Part shown: positions 40,442 to 50,981 of the stretch, in pieces
Numbering within the stretch: position 1 is the first letter of the stretch
How the letters are laid out: each line of letters starts with the position of its first letter
Assembly: GCF_003544875.1 (NCBI RefSeq)
Contig: NZ_CP032093.1
Location: 1,488,001-1,552,000 of the forward strand
Direction: 5' to 3'
DNA length: 64,000 nt
From: Vibrio alfacsensis
GTDB taxonomy: Bacteria > Pseudomonadota > Gammaproteobacteria > Enterobacterales > Vibrionaceae
Notes under the pieces: generated by a model
Seen by the model: the letters and a program-made list of their open reading frames with translations, nothing else
Database searches by the model: none
Told to the model about the DNA's origin: nothing
Program-made: the position numbers and the translations under genes

Positions 40442-43048
40442 ATGTCTCAAGCTCCTCAAGCGAAATATCGCAAAGACTATCAAGCACCATCACACCTTAT
40501 CACTGATATTGATCTCACGTTTGATCTTTATGATAACGACACAATCGTAACGGCCGTTTCAAAAGTTATACAAAACGCAGATTCGACAAAACTAGAACTA
40601 GACGGCGAAGGGCTAGAGCTGCGCTCCGTAAAAGTGAACGGTGAAGAGTGGTCACATCATGAAGTAAAAGAGACCTCTCTACTTTTAGCGGAACTGCCAG
40701 CAGAATTTGAACTTGAGATCATCACAAAGATGGATCCTGAAGCGAATACAGCGCTTGAAGGTTTGTACAAATCGGGTGGAGCATTCTGTACCCAGTGTGA
40801 AGCGGAGGGCTTCCGTCGCATTACTTATTATCTAGACAGACCTGACGTACTCGCAAAATATACGACAAAAGTGATTGCAGACAAAACAGCGTATCCATTT
40901 TTGCTGAGTAATGGCAACCGTATTGCAGAGGGTGATGCAGAAAATGGTCGTCATTGGGTACAGTGGCAAGACCCACATCCAAAACCAGCTTACTTGTTTG
41001 CACTTGTTGCTGGCAATTTCGATGTTCTACGCGACAAATACACAACGATGTCGGGACGTCTTGTTGATCTAGAAATCTTCGTTGATAAAGGTAATTTAGA
41101 TCGAGCAGGCCATGCAATGACGTCACTCATTAACTCAATGAAGTGGGATGAAGAGCGCTTTGGTTTAGAATATGACCTTGATATCTACATGATCGTTGCC
41201 GTTGACTTCTTCAACATGGGTGCGATGGAGAACAAAGGGCTGAACATATTTAACTCTAAGTTCGTCCTAGCAAATGATCAAACAGCGACAGACCGTGATT
41301 ACCTTGGCATTGAAGCGGTTATCGGTCACGAGTATTTTCATAACTGGACGGGTAACCGAGTCACTTGCCGTGACTGGTTCCAATTGAGTTTAAAAGAGGG
41401 ATTAACCGTATTCCGCGACCAAGAATTTTCTTCAGATCTTGGTTCACGTGCCGACAACCGAATCGATAACGTTCGTATTATCCGTGGTCCTCAATTTGCG
41501 GAAGATTCAAGCCCAATGTCACACCCGATTCGTCCTGACAAAGTTATTGAGATGAATAACTTTTACACATTAACCGTGTATGAAAAGGGAAGCGAAGTGA
41601 TCCGCATGTATCACACGCTGCTTGGCGAAGAGGGTTTCCAAAAAGGCATGAAGCTGTACTTCGAACGTCATGATGGTACGGCTGCAACTTGTGAAGACTT
41701 TGTCTGTGCAATGGAAGATGCCACAGGTGTGGATCTTACTCAATTCCGTTTATGGTATAGCCAGGCAGGCACACCAACACTTCGAGTAAGCAGCGAATAC
41801 AATGCTGATCAAAAGACTTACGCACTAACGGTTGAACAGTTTACTGAACCGACACATGACCAAGCGATTAAGCAAGCACTGCATATTCCATTTGATATCG
41901 AGCTATATGCACAAAACGGTGATGTGATTCCTTTGGTCATGAACGGCGAATCTGTGCATCATGTTTTAGATGTGAAGCAAGATAAGCAAACGTTCGTATT
42001 TGAAAATGTGGTTGAGCGACCAGTCCCGTCATTGCTACGTGAATTTTCTGCGCCAGTGAAACTGGAATACGATTACAGCGACGAAGAGTTAAGTTTCTTG
42101 ATGAAGCATGCAACCAATGACTTTGCTCGTTGGGACGCAAGCCAAATGCTATTAGCAAAATATATCCGACAGAATGTAGTTAACATTCAATCGGGTAGTG
42201 AGGTTAAACTTTCAGATGAGTTGATTGATTCATTCCGAGGTGTGCTTCTTGATGCAAACTTAGAGCCTGCGTTTATTGCTCAAGTGCTTTCTCTTCCGTC
42301 TATCAACGAAATTACAGGTTGGTACAAACAGGTAGATATTGATGCGGTTGATGCAGTACTTAATAGCATTACAGTGTCACTTTCCAAGGCGCTTGAAGAC
42401 GAACTGAGTGCGACGTATCACAGCTTGCGTCAAGCCGAGTACAATATTGGGCATGATGCAATTGGGAAACGCGCATTACGCAACCGTTGTTTGCAATTCT
42501 TGGCTTACACCGAGAAAGGTAATGATCTTGTTATCGCTCAATATGACGTGGCGAACAATATGACCGACACCATTGCTGCAATGACTGCCGCGAATAGTGC
42601 CCAGTTAACATGTCGTGAAACGTTAATGTCCGACTACAGTGATAAATGGAAGCATGATGGCTTAGTTATGGATAAATGGTTTGCGCTTCAAGGTAGCAAT
42701 CCTGTAGAAGATGCGCTAGAAAATGTAAAAGCGACCATGAGTCATGAAGCATTTAGCCTGAAGAATCCAAACCGTACCCGTAGCCTGATCGGTTCATTCC
42801 TGAACACAAACCCAGTACGATTCCACGACAAGTCGGGCGCTGGCTATCAGTTCGCAGGGGAAATTTTACGTCAGTTGAATGACACCAACCCGCAGGTTGC
42901 ATCACGCATGATCGATCCACTTCTTAAGTTCCGTAAATACGATGAGGACCGCCAAGCGTTGATTCGTGCCGAGCTTGAAAAACTCAAGTCAATGGACAAC
43001 TTAGCAAAAGATTTGTTCGAGAAAGTGACAAAAGCGCTAGACGAATAA
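40442..43048 (+). CDS. pepN: aminopeptidase N
   Basis: An 868-residue M1 zinc metallopeptidase (E. coli PepN is 870). The substrate-binding GAMEN motif (FNMGAMENKGLN) and the zinc motif HEYFHNW with the downstream Glu (SLKEGLTVFRDQEF) are present. It releases N-terminal residues from peptides in the cytoplasm. The ATG at 40442 (MSQAPQAKYRKDY) is chosen over an upstream ATG six bases away because AAGGA lies nine bases before it. Confidence 0.95.
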   Translation: MSQAPQAKYRKDYQAPSHLITDIDLTFDLYDNDTIVTAVSKVIQNADSTKLELDGEGLELRSVKVNGEEWSHHEVKETSLLLAELPAEFELEIITKMDPEANTALEGLYKSGGAFCTQCEAEGFRRITYYLDRPDVLAKYTTKVIADKTAYPFLLSNGNRIAEGDAENGRHWVQWQDPHPKPAYLFALVAGNFDVLRDKYTTMSGRLVDLEIFVDKGNLDRAGHAMTSLINSMKWDEERFGLEYDLDIYMIVAVDFFNMGAMENKGLNIFNSKFVLANDQTATDRDYLGIEAVIGHEYFHNWTGNRVTCRDWFQLSLKEGLTVFRDQEFSSDLGSRADNRIDNVRIIRGPQFAEDSSPMSHPIRPDKVIEMNNFYTLTVYEKGSEVIRMYHTLLGEEGFQKGMKLYFERHDGTAATCEDFVCAMEDATGVDLTQFRLWYSQAGTPTLRVSSEYNADQKTYALTVEQFTEPTHDQAIKQALHIPFDIELYAQNGDVIPLVMNGESVHHVLDVKQDKQTFVFENVVERPVPSLLREFSAPVKLEYDYSDEELSFLMKHATNDFARWDASQMLLAKYIRQNVVNIQSGSEVKLSDELIDSFRGVLLDANLEPAFIAQVLSLPSINEITGWYKQVDIDAVDAVLNSITVSLSKALEDELSATYHSLRQAEYNIGHDAIGKRALRNRCLQFLAYTEKGNDLVIAQYDVANNMTDTIAAMTAANSAQLTCRETLMSDYSDKWKHDGLVMDKWFALQGSNPVEDALENVKATMSHEAFSLKNPNRTRSLIGSFLNTNPVRFHDKSGAGYQFAGEILRQLNDTNPQVASRMIDPLLKFRKYDEDRQALIRAELEKLKSMDNLAKDLFEKVTKALDE
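42368..42380. promoter_or_regulatory. matS-like site (RTTAC form)
   Basis: ATTACAGTGTCAC in pepN. The identical 13-mer recurs at 62413. Confidence 0.4.
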
Positions 43049-43106
43049 TCCACGAGAGAATAGGGTGGTAATCAATGCCACCCTCACTTTTATGTAATTT
43101 CGAAAT

Positions 43107-43325
43107 ATGAACCAATACCATTTCTCCCTCAATATTTCATATCAAACATTTCTTTCACATTACAATGGTGCGGCAAGTTCGGTTCAAGTCATTACCGACA
43201 ACGGCTTGCGATTGCAACTACCAGCACTGAAGTTTCGACCGTTTCTTAGTCAATTAGGTATTCGAGGCCGTTTTAGGCTAACAACTGACCAAAATAATAA
43301 GTTTATCAAGTTAGAAACTCTGTGA
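43107..43325 (+). CDS. DUF2835 family protein
   Basis: A 72-residue protein matching the DUF2835 pattern: a start YHFSLNISYQTFLSHYNGAASSV, a basic middle (LRLQLPALKFRPF) and GIRGRFRLTTDQNNKF near the end. The function is unknown. It follows pepN by 58 bases and precedes gdhB, a common arrangement in vibrios as I recall it. Confidence 0.85.
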   Translation: MNQYHFSLNISYQTFLSHYNGAASSVQVITDNGLRLQLPALKFRPFLSQLGIRGRFRLTTDQNNKFIKLETL

Positions 43326-43523
43326 TGCCCAATATTACTAGAGAGTTAAACAGGAATCTTAGTCACATAATCAAACATTTCACCTCTTACCACTACGAAT
43401 ACTTGTTAAACATTTGTAATTAACCTTTTACAATAAGTCTATGCATTACCTATGCTTAGATTCGGGATGAATACCCGAACTGAGTCCCCCTACAAAACAA
43501 CAATTCTAATGTGGAGTGTGAAT

Positions 43524-46500
43524 ATGACCGCGCGTGAAAATGTAGTGCCGGTTCTGCTTGAAAAGGTGTACCAACTGATTCAAGACAAACTCGAGCTTTC
43601 TCACCAACCGCTTGTAACTAAACTTGCTCAACACTTATTTAGTAACATTGCTGATGATGATTTGATTCAGCGAAATGAATCTGATCTTTATGGTGCTGTT
43701 GTCAGCCTTTGGCACCATATCAATGAAAAAAAACCAGCAGACATTTCCGTAAGGGTATTTAATCCAACGGTGAGTCGGCAAGGTTGGCAGTCCACACATA
43801 CTATCGTGGAAATTGTTGTTCCAGATAGTCCATTCTTAGTCGATTCAATTAAGATGGCATTGAATCGTCTCGATCTTGTTTCGCACTTAATGTTAAACAA
43901 CCCAACGCAACTGGAACGTGGTGAAAAAGGCCAAGTGACGGATGTAAATGGTCAAAGCGGCATTCTTCAATCACTTTTCCATATCGAAGTTGACAGACTT
44001 ACGAGTAAAGATGAAATGCTTACCCTTAAAGCGGAGTTGCTTTCAATTCTTTCCGACACGCGTCTAGTGGTTGATGATTGGAAACAAATGGTCGACAAGC
44101 TAAAGATCGTGACAGATGATCTTGAAAACAACAAAGATCGTGTTTCTATGAACACAGATCGTTTGGATGAGACGATCGAATATTTGCGCTGGTTGGGTGA
44201 TCATAACTTCACTTTCATGGGATACAAAGAGTACGATCTTGCTAGTATCAATGGAGACAATGAACTCTGTCCTGCAAAAGAGAAAGGGCTGGGGCTGTTT
44301 GCTGATGAGAAACGAGTTCGTAGTATTAAATTATCTGAGCTGTCAGATTCTGCTCGTCTAGAAGCCAAAAAACCATATGCACTGATTATCACTAAAGGCA
44401 ATCAAGCTTCAAGGATTCACCGCCCGGCATATACCGACTACATTGGAGTGAAGAAGTTTGATGAAAATGGAAAAGTGATAGGCGAACACCGATTCACTGG
44501 CCTTTATACGTCAGCGGTTTACAACCAAGCCGTGCAAAGCATTCCTCTTATTCGTGAAAAAGTTGGACGCATTCTTGAGGCAAGTGGTTATCGCCTAGGC
44601 TCATACTCCTATAAAGCTCTGCACAATATCTTAGAGAACTACCCACGAGATGAACTGCTTCAAGCTCGAGAAGAGGAGCTGTTGGAGGTAGGAATGGGCG
44701 TAGTTCAAATGCAAGACCGTGATTTATTGCGCTTGTTTGTTCGTAAAGACCCATTCGGACGCTTCTTTAGCTGCATGGTGTATGTGACTAAAGACCGTTA
44801 CAACACAGAGCTGAGAAAAGAAACTCAACGCATTCTTAAACAGTACTTTGGGTGCGAGCAAGAGGTTGAATTTACGACATTTTTCTCAGAGAGCCCACTT
44901 GCGAGAACCCATTACATTGTTCGTGTAGACAACAACAATATAGATGTAGATGTGAAAAAATTGAGCAAAACTTGATGGAAGTATCGACCTCTTGGGATGA
45001 CCGCCTTAAAGAATCTATTATTGCCAACTTTGGTGAAAGTAAAGGGCTTCCACTATCTAAAGAATACATGAGCGCGTTCCCTCGTTCATATAAAGAAGAC
45101 ATGATGCCAGGCTCTGCAGTTGCGGACATCGAGCGCTTAGAAGCATTAAGTGACGAAAATAAACTTGGGATGCTGTTTTATCGCCCTCAAGAGGAAGCGG
45201 TAGATTCAAAAGCGGTACGCTTAAAACTGTATCATCGTGATGAGCCAATCCACTTATCTGACGTCATGCCGATGTTGGAAAATTTAGGTCTGCGCGTGAT
45301 CGGTGAATCACCTTATGAGATCGAAAAAAACAACGGACAAACATTTTGGATCCTCGATTTCTCAATGCTTCATAAGAGCGAGAAAACCGTTGATCTTCGT
45401 GAAGCCCGTGATCGTTTCCAACAAGCATTCGCGGCAATCTGGGCTGGAGATTTAGAGAGTGACGGCTTTAACCGCTTGGTATTAGGAGCGTCATTATCTG
45501 GCCGTGAAATATCAATTCTACGTGCTTATGCTCGATACATGCGCCAGGTTGGCTTTCCATTTAGTCAACAGTACATTGAAGAAACCCTAAGTCACTACCC
45601 AGATTTGGCAACCGAACTGGTATCGCTATTTGTTAAGCGTTTCGATCCGAAACACAAAGGAAGCGAGAAAGGTCAAAAAGATCTCATTAAAAAAATTACT
45701 GGGCAGTTAGATCATGTAGAAAGCTTAGATGACGATCGTATTATCCGTCGTTATATGGATATGATCATGGCCACGCTTCGCACTAACTATTATCAAGTTG
45801 ATAAAGATAAGCAGCCAAAACCTTGGTTGTCATTGAAGATGAAGCCAAGTGAAATCCCAGATATTCCTCAACCAGTACCAGCCTTTGAAATCTTTGTGTA
45901 CGCTCCAGACATCGAGGGTGTGCATCTACGTGGTGGAAAGGTTGCACGTGGTGGTCTGCGCTGGTCAGACCGTCAAGAAGACTTCCGTACGGAGATTCTT
46001 GGTCTGGTTAAAGCGCAACAAGTTAAGAATACGGTTATTGTCCCAGTCGGCGCGAAAGGCGGCTTTGTCTGCAAGCGTCAGCCAACACTAACGAGCCGCG
46101 ATGAAATTTTCGCTGAAGGTCAGCGCTGTTACAAACGTTTTATCCGAGCACTACTCGATGTTTCTGATAACATCATAGAGGGTGAAATCATTCCACCTAA
46201 GAGTGTTGTTCGCCACGACGAAGATGACCCATATTTGGTTGTTGCTGCTGATAAAGGTACAGCAACATTCTCTGATTTAGCTAACTCAGTCTCTACTGAA
46301 TACAATTTCTGGTTAGGTGATGCGTTTGCATCCGGTGGCTCTAATGGTTACGACCACAAAGCGATGGGCATCACTGCTAAAGGTGGCTGGGAATCGGTTA
46401 AACGTCACTTCCGCGAAATGGGTATTAACTGCCAAACTACAGATTTCACGGTTATCGGTGTTGGTGACATGGCGGGGGACGTATTTGGTAACGGGATGCT

Positions 46501-48409
46501 ACTTTCGAAGCATATTCGTCTTCAAGCTGCGTTTAACCACATGCATATCTTCATTGATCCAAATCCAGATTCAGCGATCAGTTGGAAAGAGCGCGATCGT
46601 TTATTTAACTTACCAAGATCGAGTTGGGAAGATTACAACGCAGAACTGATCTCTAAGGGCGGTGGTATTTTCTCCAGACGTTCTAAGTCAATCCAGTTAA
46701 CACCGGAAATCCAAAAAATGTTGGGGACTAAAAAAGCGTCTTTAGCACCCAATGATCTCATTAAGATGATCTTACAAATGGAAGTGGATCTACTTTGGAA
46801 TGGTGGTATTGGCACCTATGTTAAAGCGTCTAGTGAAACGCATACAGACGTTGGTGATCGTGCGAATGACGTGCTGCGTATTGACGGGCGCGACTTAAGG
46901 GCCAAAGTCGTCGGTGAAGGCGGTAACTTGGGCATGACACAGTTGGGTCGTATTGAATACGCGAAGACAGGGGGACGAGTAAACACGGACTTTGTTGATA
47001 ACGTAGGTGGCGTAGACTGTTCGGATAACGAAGTTAACATTAAGATCTTTTTGAATGGTCTAGTTTCAAACGGCGATCTTACCGTTAAGCAGCGTAATCA
47101 AATTCTAGAATCTATGGAGGACGAAGTCGGCGAAATCGTATTGGATGACGCGTATCGACAATCTGAATCGATTTCCGTGACTGAACAACAAGGTGTAGGC
47201 ATCGTCAAAGAGCAAATGCGCTTTATTCATACTATGGAAAAAGCCGGGTATTTGGATCGCGGGTTAGAGTACATTCCTGATGATGAAACACTGATTGAAC
47301 GAGAAAAACAGGGCGTAGGTTTAACAAGACCTGAACTATCTGTTCTCGTTGCCTATGGAAAAATGGTCCTCAAAGAGCAATTGGCCGTTGATGAAATAGC
47401 AAGTGACGATTTCCATGCTAAACAATTGGTTGAGTACTTCCCAAGTGAGTTACGCCGTAACTATAAGCAACAGATGAATCAACATCCACTCCGTGCAGAA
47501 ATAATTGCTACTGCGCTTGCGAATCAGATGGTGAATGAAATGGGCTGCAACTTTGTCACTCGATTGCAAGAAGAGACAGGGGCATCGGTTGTAGATATAG
47601 CAAATGCTTATAGTGCAAGCCGTGAAATCTTTGAGCTCGCGGAGATTCTTCAACAAACACGAGCACTAGATAATATTGCGACAGCACAGGCCCAATATGA
47701 AATCATGTTTTATGTTCGTCGTGCATTGCGTCGAATTTCTCGTTGGTTGTTACGCAATCGTAGCGCGAAAAGTCGAGTCAGTGAGTTAATCGACATGTAC
47801 AAAAAGGATGTGCATGTGATTACTGAAACACTCGATCAGATGCTCGTTGAATCAGAAGTTAAAGAGCACAACGAATTGGCTCAAAAATGGATTGATAATG
47901 GGGTAGAAGAGAGATTAGCGCACCATGTTGCTCGTCTTTCAAGCCTCCAATCTGCTCTTGATATCTCGGCGGTTGCAAGCGAGACAGGAAAAACGGTTGA
48001 GCAAGCATCGAAGTTATATTTCAACTTGGGCGATCGCTTATCATTGCACTGGTTCTTAAAACAGATCAACGGTCAAGCTGTCGATAACAACTGGCAAGCA
48101 TTAGCACGAGCAGCATTTAGGGAAGATCTTGATTGGCAACAACGTCAGTTGACGGCACAAGTATTGAGTTGTGGTTGTGCAGTTGAAGAGTTAGATGTGA
48201 TGCAAGCACTTGAAGATTGGATGTTAAGTAATGAGTCTTCTTTGCAACGTTGGGAGAGCATACTTAATGAGTTTAAAGTTGGTTCTGTACACGAGTTTGC
48301 TAAATTCTCAGTTGCGTTACGTGAGTTGGTGCTTTTAAACCTCAATTGCTCATCTAGTGATTCGTCTTCCGGTCATTATCAATCATCAACTTTAATGTAT
48401 AGAATTTAA
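43524..48409 (+). CDS. gdhB: NAD-specific glutamate dehydrogenase (large type), frameshifted once
   Basis: About 1,628 residues, the large (roughly 180-kDa) NAD-dependent enzyme that oxidises glutamate to 2-oxoglutarate. The N-terminal third holds ACT-like regulatory parts. The catalytic core shows GLRWSDRQEDFRTEILGL and KNTVIVPVGAKGGFVCKRQ; VGEGGNLGMTQLGRIEY is in the Rossmann part. The frame breaks in the A-run at 44955-44960: VDVKKLSKT-stop becomes VDVKKIEQNLMEVSTSWDDR when one A is restored. The ATG at 43524 follows GTGGAG. Confidence 0.92.
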
Positions 48410-48436
48410 CGTAAATAGATAGAAACCAGATAAACT

Positions 48437-48473
48437 GACCCCAATAGTTGGACACCAATTATTGGGGTCTTTT
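48437..48473 (+). terminator. terminator of gdhB, resembling an IS end
   Basis: The stem GACCCCAATA/TATTGGGGTC with a 13-base loop is followed by TTTTA. The left arm with GTTGGACA resembles the terminal inverted repeat of IS3/IS150-group elements, but no transposase is present. Confidence 0.75.
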
Positions 48474-48563
48474 ATGACCAAATAGATTATTTATAATCAA
48501 TCGTTTTATAACCAATCGTTTATAACTAGTTGCTTATAACGATGGATTGTACCTAAGTGACTA

Positions 48564-48576
48564 GTTACACTGTCAC
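48564..48576. promoter_or_regulatory. matS-like site (RTTAC form)
   Basis: GTTACACTGTCAC in the gdhB-pyrD intergenic region, outside coding sequence. Confidence 0.45.
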
Positions 48577-48742
48577 TAATAGTAGTGCTTTTTATGGAAG
48601 AAATCGTTTGCCAAACAAAGATAAATAATAAAAATTCATTGGAGAAGTAAAACTAACCTTATGATTTTGATGAAATAATACTGGTGTTATATGTTATTTT
48701 GCAGAATTCAATCATTTTCATTGAATTACTTTGGAAAAGGGT

Positions 48743-48790
48743 AAATAATATTGTCCCGTTTACACGGGGCTTTTTTCTTTCGGAGGCACA
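48743..48790 (+). promoter_or_regulatory. pyrD promoter -10 and leader hairpin
   Basis: AATAAT at 48743-48748 is a likely -10. Transcripts would begin near a short hairpin CCCG-TTTACA-CGGG (48755-48768) followed by six T residues and the GGAGG ribosome-binding site (48782-48786). The layout recalls the pyrimidine-sensitive start switching of E. coli pyrC and pyrD leaders, but here the hairpin does not pair with the ribosome-binding site. Confidence 0.45.
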
Positions 48791-49794
48791 ATGCTCTACC
48801 GTCAGCCAGAACTGGCTTTTTCCAACTTGATGCCGAAAAGGCACATGATCTTGCAATTCAAAACCGCTTTAACGGCACACCACTTGATTTATTCTATCGC
48901 CAACAATTACCAAATCGTCCAGTAGAATGTATGGGACTCACTTTCCGTAATCCTGTTGGTTTAGCAGCGGGTTTGGACAAAAATGGCGAATGTATAGAAG
49001 CTTTTGATGCCATGGGCTTTGGTTTTATCGAGGTCGGTACAGTAACACCTCGACCTCAGCCAGGTAATGACAAACCAAGATTGTTCCGCCTTCTTGAAGC
49101 AGAGGGTATTATCAATCGAATGGGCTTCAATAACGAAGGTGTCGATCATCTTGTTGAAAACGTAAAGAAAGCGAAATTTAATTGCGTTCTCGGGATCAAC
49201 ATTGGTAAGAATAAAGACACACCAATCGAGAAAGGTGCAGAAGACTACCTGATTTGTATGGAGAAAGTGTACGAATACGCAGGCTACATTGCGGTGAACA
49301 TTTCGTCTCCAAATACTCCGGGACTTCGCTCTCTTCAATACGGTGCGGCGCTTGATGAATTGCTCTCAGAACTAAAAGCAAAACAGTCAGAACTTGCAGA
49401 AATACATGGTAAGTATGTACCACTGGCTCTTAAGATTGCGCCAGATTTAACTGATGATGAAATTGTTCAAATTTGTGACTCATTAGTGAAGAACAACATC
49501 GATGGTGTTATTGCAACTAATACAACGCTCGATCGAACAATTGTTGAAGGTATGAAGCACGCGAATGAAGCGGGTGGTTTGAGTGGCCGTCCTGTTCAAT
49601 TACGTTCGACAGAAGTTGTTCGTAAGCTTCATGAGCAACTAGGCGATAAACTTCCGATCATTGGGGTAGGTGGCATTGACTCTTACGTAGCCGCTAAAGA
49701 GAAAATGATGGCAGGTGCGCAATTGGTGCAAGTTTATACAGGCTTCATCTATCATGGTCCTGGCTTAGTACGTGATATCGTTAAGAATCTATAA
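48791..49794 (+). CDS. pyrD: dihydroorotate dehydrogenase (quinone), frameshifted once near the start
   Basis: About 334 residues, a class 2 membrane-associated enzyme oxidising dihydroorotate to orotate with quinone (E. coli 336). The FMN-binding segment [14 protein letters not shown], the [11 protein letters not shown] segment with the class 2 catalytic Ser, and IIGVGGIDS with a late phosphate-binding turn are present. The ATG at 48791 with GGAGG five bases upstream reads MLYR and then leaves frame. One base is missing at 48803-48804; restoring a T gives [20 protein letters not shown]. The region just after (AIQNRFNGT) may lack two residues compared with relatives, from memory. zapC follows. 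Confidence 0.9.
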
Positions 49795-49952
49795 TACATG
49801 CTATTAACTCGTTGAGAATTCGACGCTTGTTACTAAAAAAGAGGATATGGTTCTTCTTTTGGCCGTTCATTTGTAAAATTTGAAATTATGAGAAGGTAAT
49901 TAAGCGTCTTACCTCTTACTACTGATCAAATGAATCAAAAGAGAACGGAATC

Positions 49953-50495
49953 ATGCTTAAACCCAGCGACAAATGGAATTGGTATTTTGATGAGCAAAGC
50001 ACTTATCTAATGCTGGATTTGGGAGAGGATATGCTCTTCCAAACCAACCTTAGCCGTAAGTTGTTGGTCAACTGTGCTTTCTCACATAATGAATTTACCG
50101 TTGATGATGCCAGCGCATTTCAAACCTACAGCGAAAGAATACGCTGCTTGGACATCAATGAATATCGTCAAGCTGAGCTGACACTTTATTGTGTTGCCGC
50201 CAAGCGCTTCCATAAACCGGTACAACCAAAGAGCTGGTTTTTCGACGCTCAACCTTGTGGTCACGAACCAGAAGAGGGCGATATGGTTTTCTTAAGCAAT
50301 CAATACTCAGATGGTGTTTTTATCGTGCTTGAGGCAGGAGATTCATCAAGTCTATGTGCATACGTTGGGCAGGATGAGTTTTTACTCGATTGCAACAAGT
50401 GTTTGCAGTTTGGGCAACCGATTAAGGTTATGCATGACCGAATGAGCTGTGCTAACCATCTGTTTATTCTGACTCCGATGGCGATGGTCGGGTAG
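49953..50495 (+). CDS. zapC: cell division protein ZapC
   Basis: A 180-residue FtsZ-associated protein that promotes Z-ring stability. It matches E. coli ZapC in PSDKWNWYFDEQSTYLMLDLGEDMLF, the segment PKSWFF, and the end CLQFGQPIKVMHDRM. The neighbours pyrD upstream and rlmL downstream are the same as in E. coli. The ATG at 49953 has GAACGGA upstream. Confidence 0.9.
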   Translation: MLKPSDKWNWYFDEQSTYLMLDLGEDMLFQTNLSRKLLVNCAFSHNEFTVDDASAFQTYSERIRCLDINEYRQAELTLYCVAAKRFHKPVQPKSWFFDAQPCGHEPEEGDMVFLSNQYSDGVFIVLEAGDSSSLCAYVGQDEFLLDCNKCLQFGQPIKVMHDRMSCANHLFILTPMAMVG

Positions 50496-50981
50496 CTTTG
50501 ATTTACTCATAATTTCGTTCCTTTGTTTTATTAGTCGGCCAGATAGGCCGATTTTTCCCCATATAATCAAACTTCCAGTTTTGAATCATTGTCACATTGA
50601 AACTTGAATGAAACTCATCAATCAATCATGAGCTGGCTCACTATTATCTCAAATTATTCAATCTAATTCGTACTGATTTCATCTTTCCGATTGTTTGTTT
50701 TACATTAATTCCCTATAAAATTCTGAAATAAAATTACAATCAATTTTATTTCCTGGTATATACCAATTGGGAGGTAAATAAGTATTCACTTTCAATTTAA
50801 GCGATGAAATTGAGATAATGTTTTGGAAAGGGTTTTAGCGATTGGTAACGACTTGGTGTAAGTTTCAGATCATCGGTTTGGGCGGTATTTGTACTAACAA
50901 AATGAAAATACCTTTAAAACGAGGCATTGATCGTAAAAGTCAGGTATAATTAAAGCCATTTTTTATCAGCGAAAGAACACT
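50496..50981. other. intergenic region between zapC and rlmL
   Basis: It holds the zapC terminator (50535-50556) and, near the right end, a -10 TATAAT at 50945-50950 for rlmL. The AT-rich middle shows no gene, RNA or repeat that I can support. In E. coli ycbX lies here; it is absent. Confidence 0.5.
50535..50556 (+). terminator. terminator of zapC
   Basis: The stem TCGGCC-AGATA-GGCCGA is followed by five T residues. Confidence 0.85.

Larger units (their letters stand above)
48410..48742. other. intergenic region between gdhB and pyrD
   Basis: It contains the gdhB terminator, a matS-like site at 48564 and AT-rich DNA before the pyrD promoter. No gene is visible. Confidence 0.4.
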
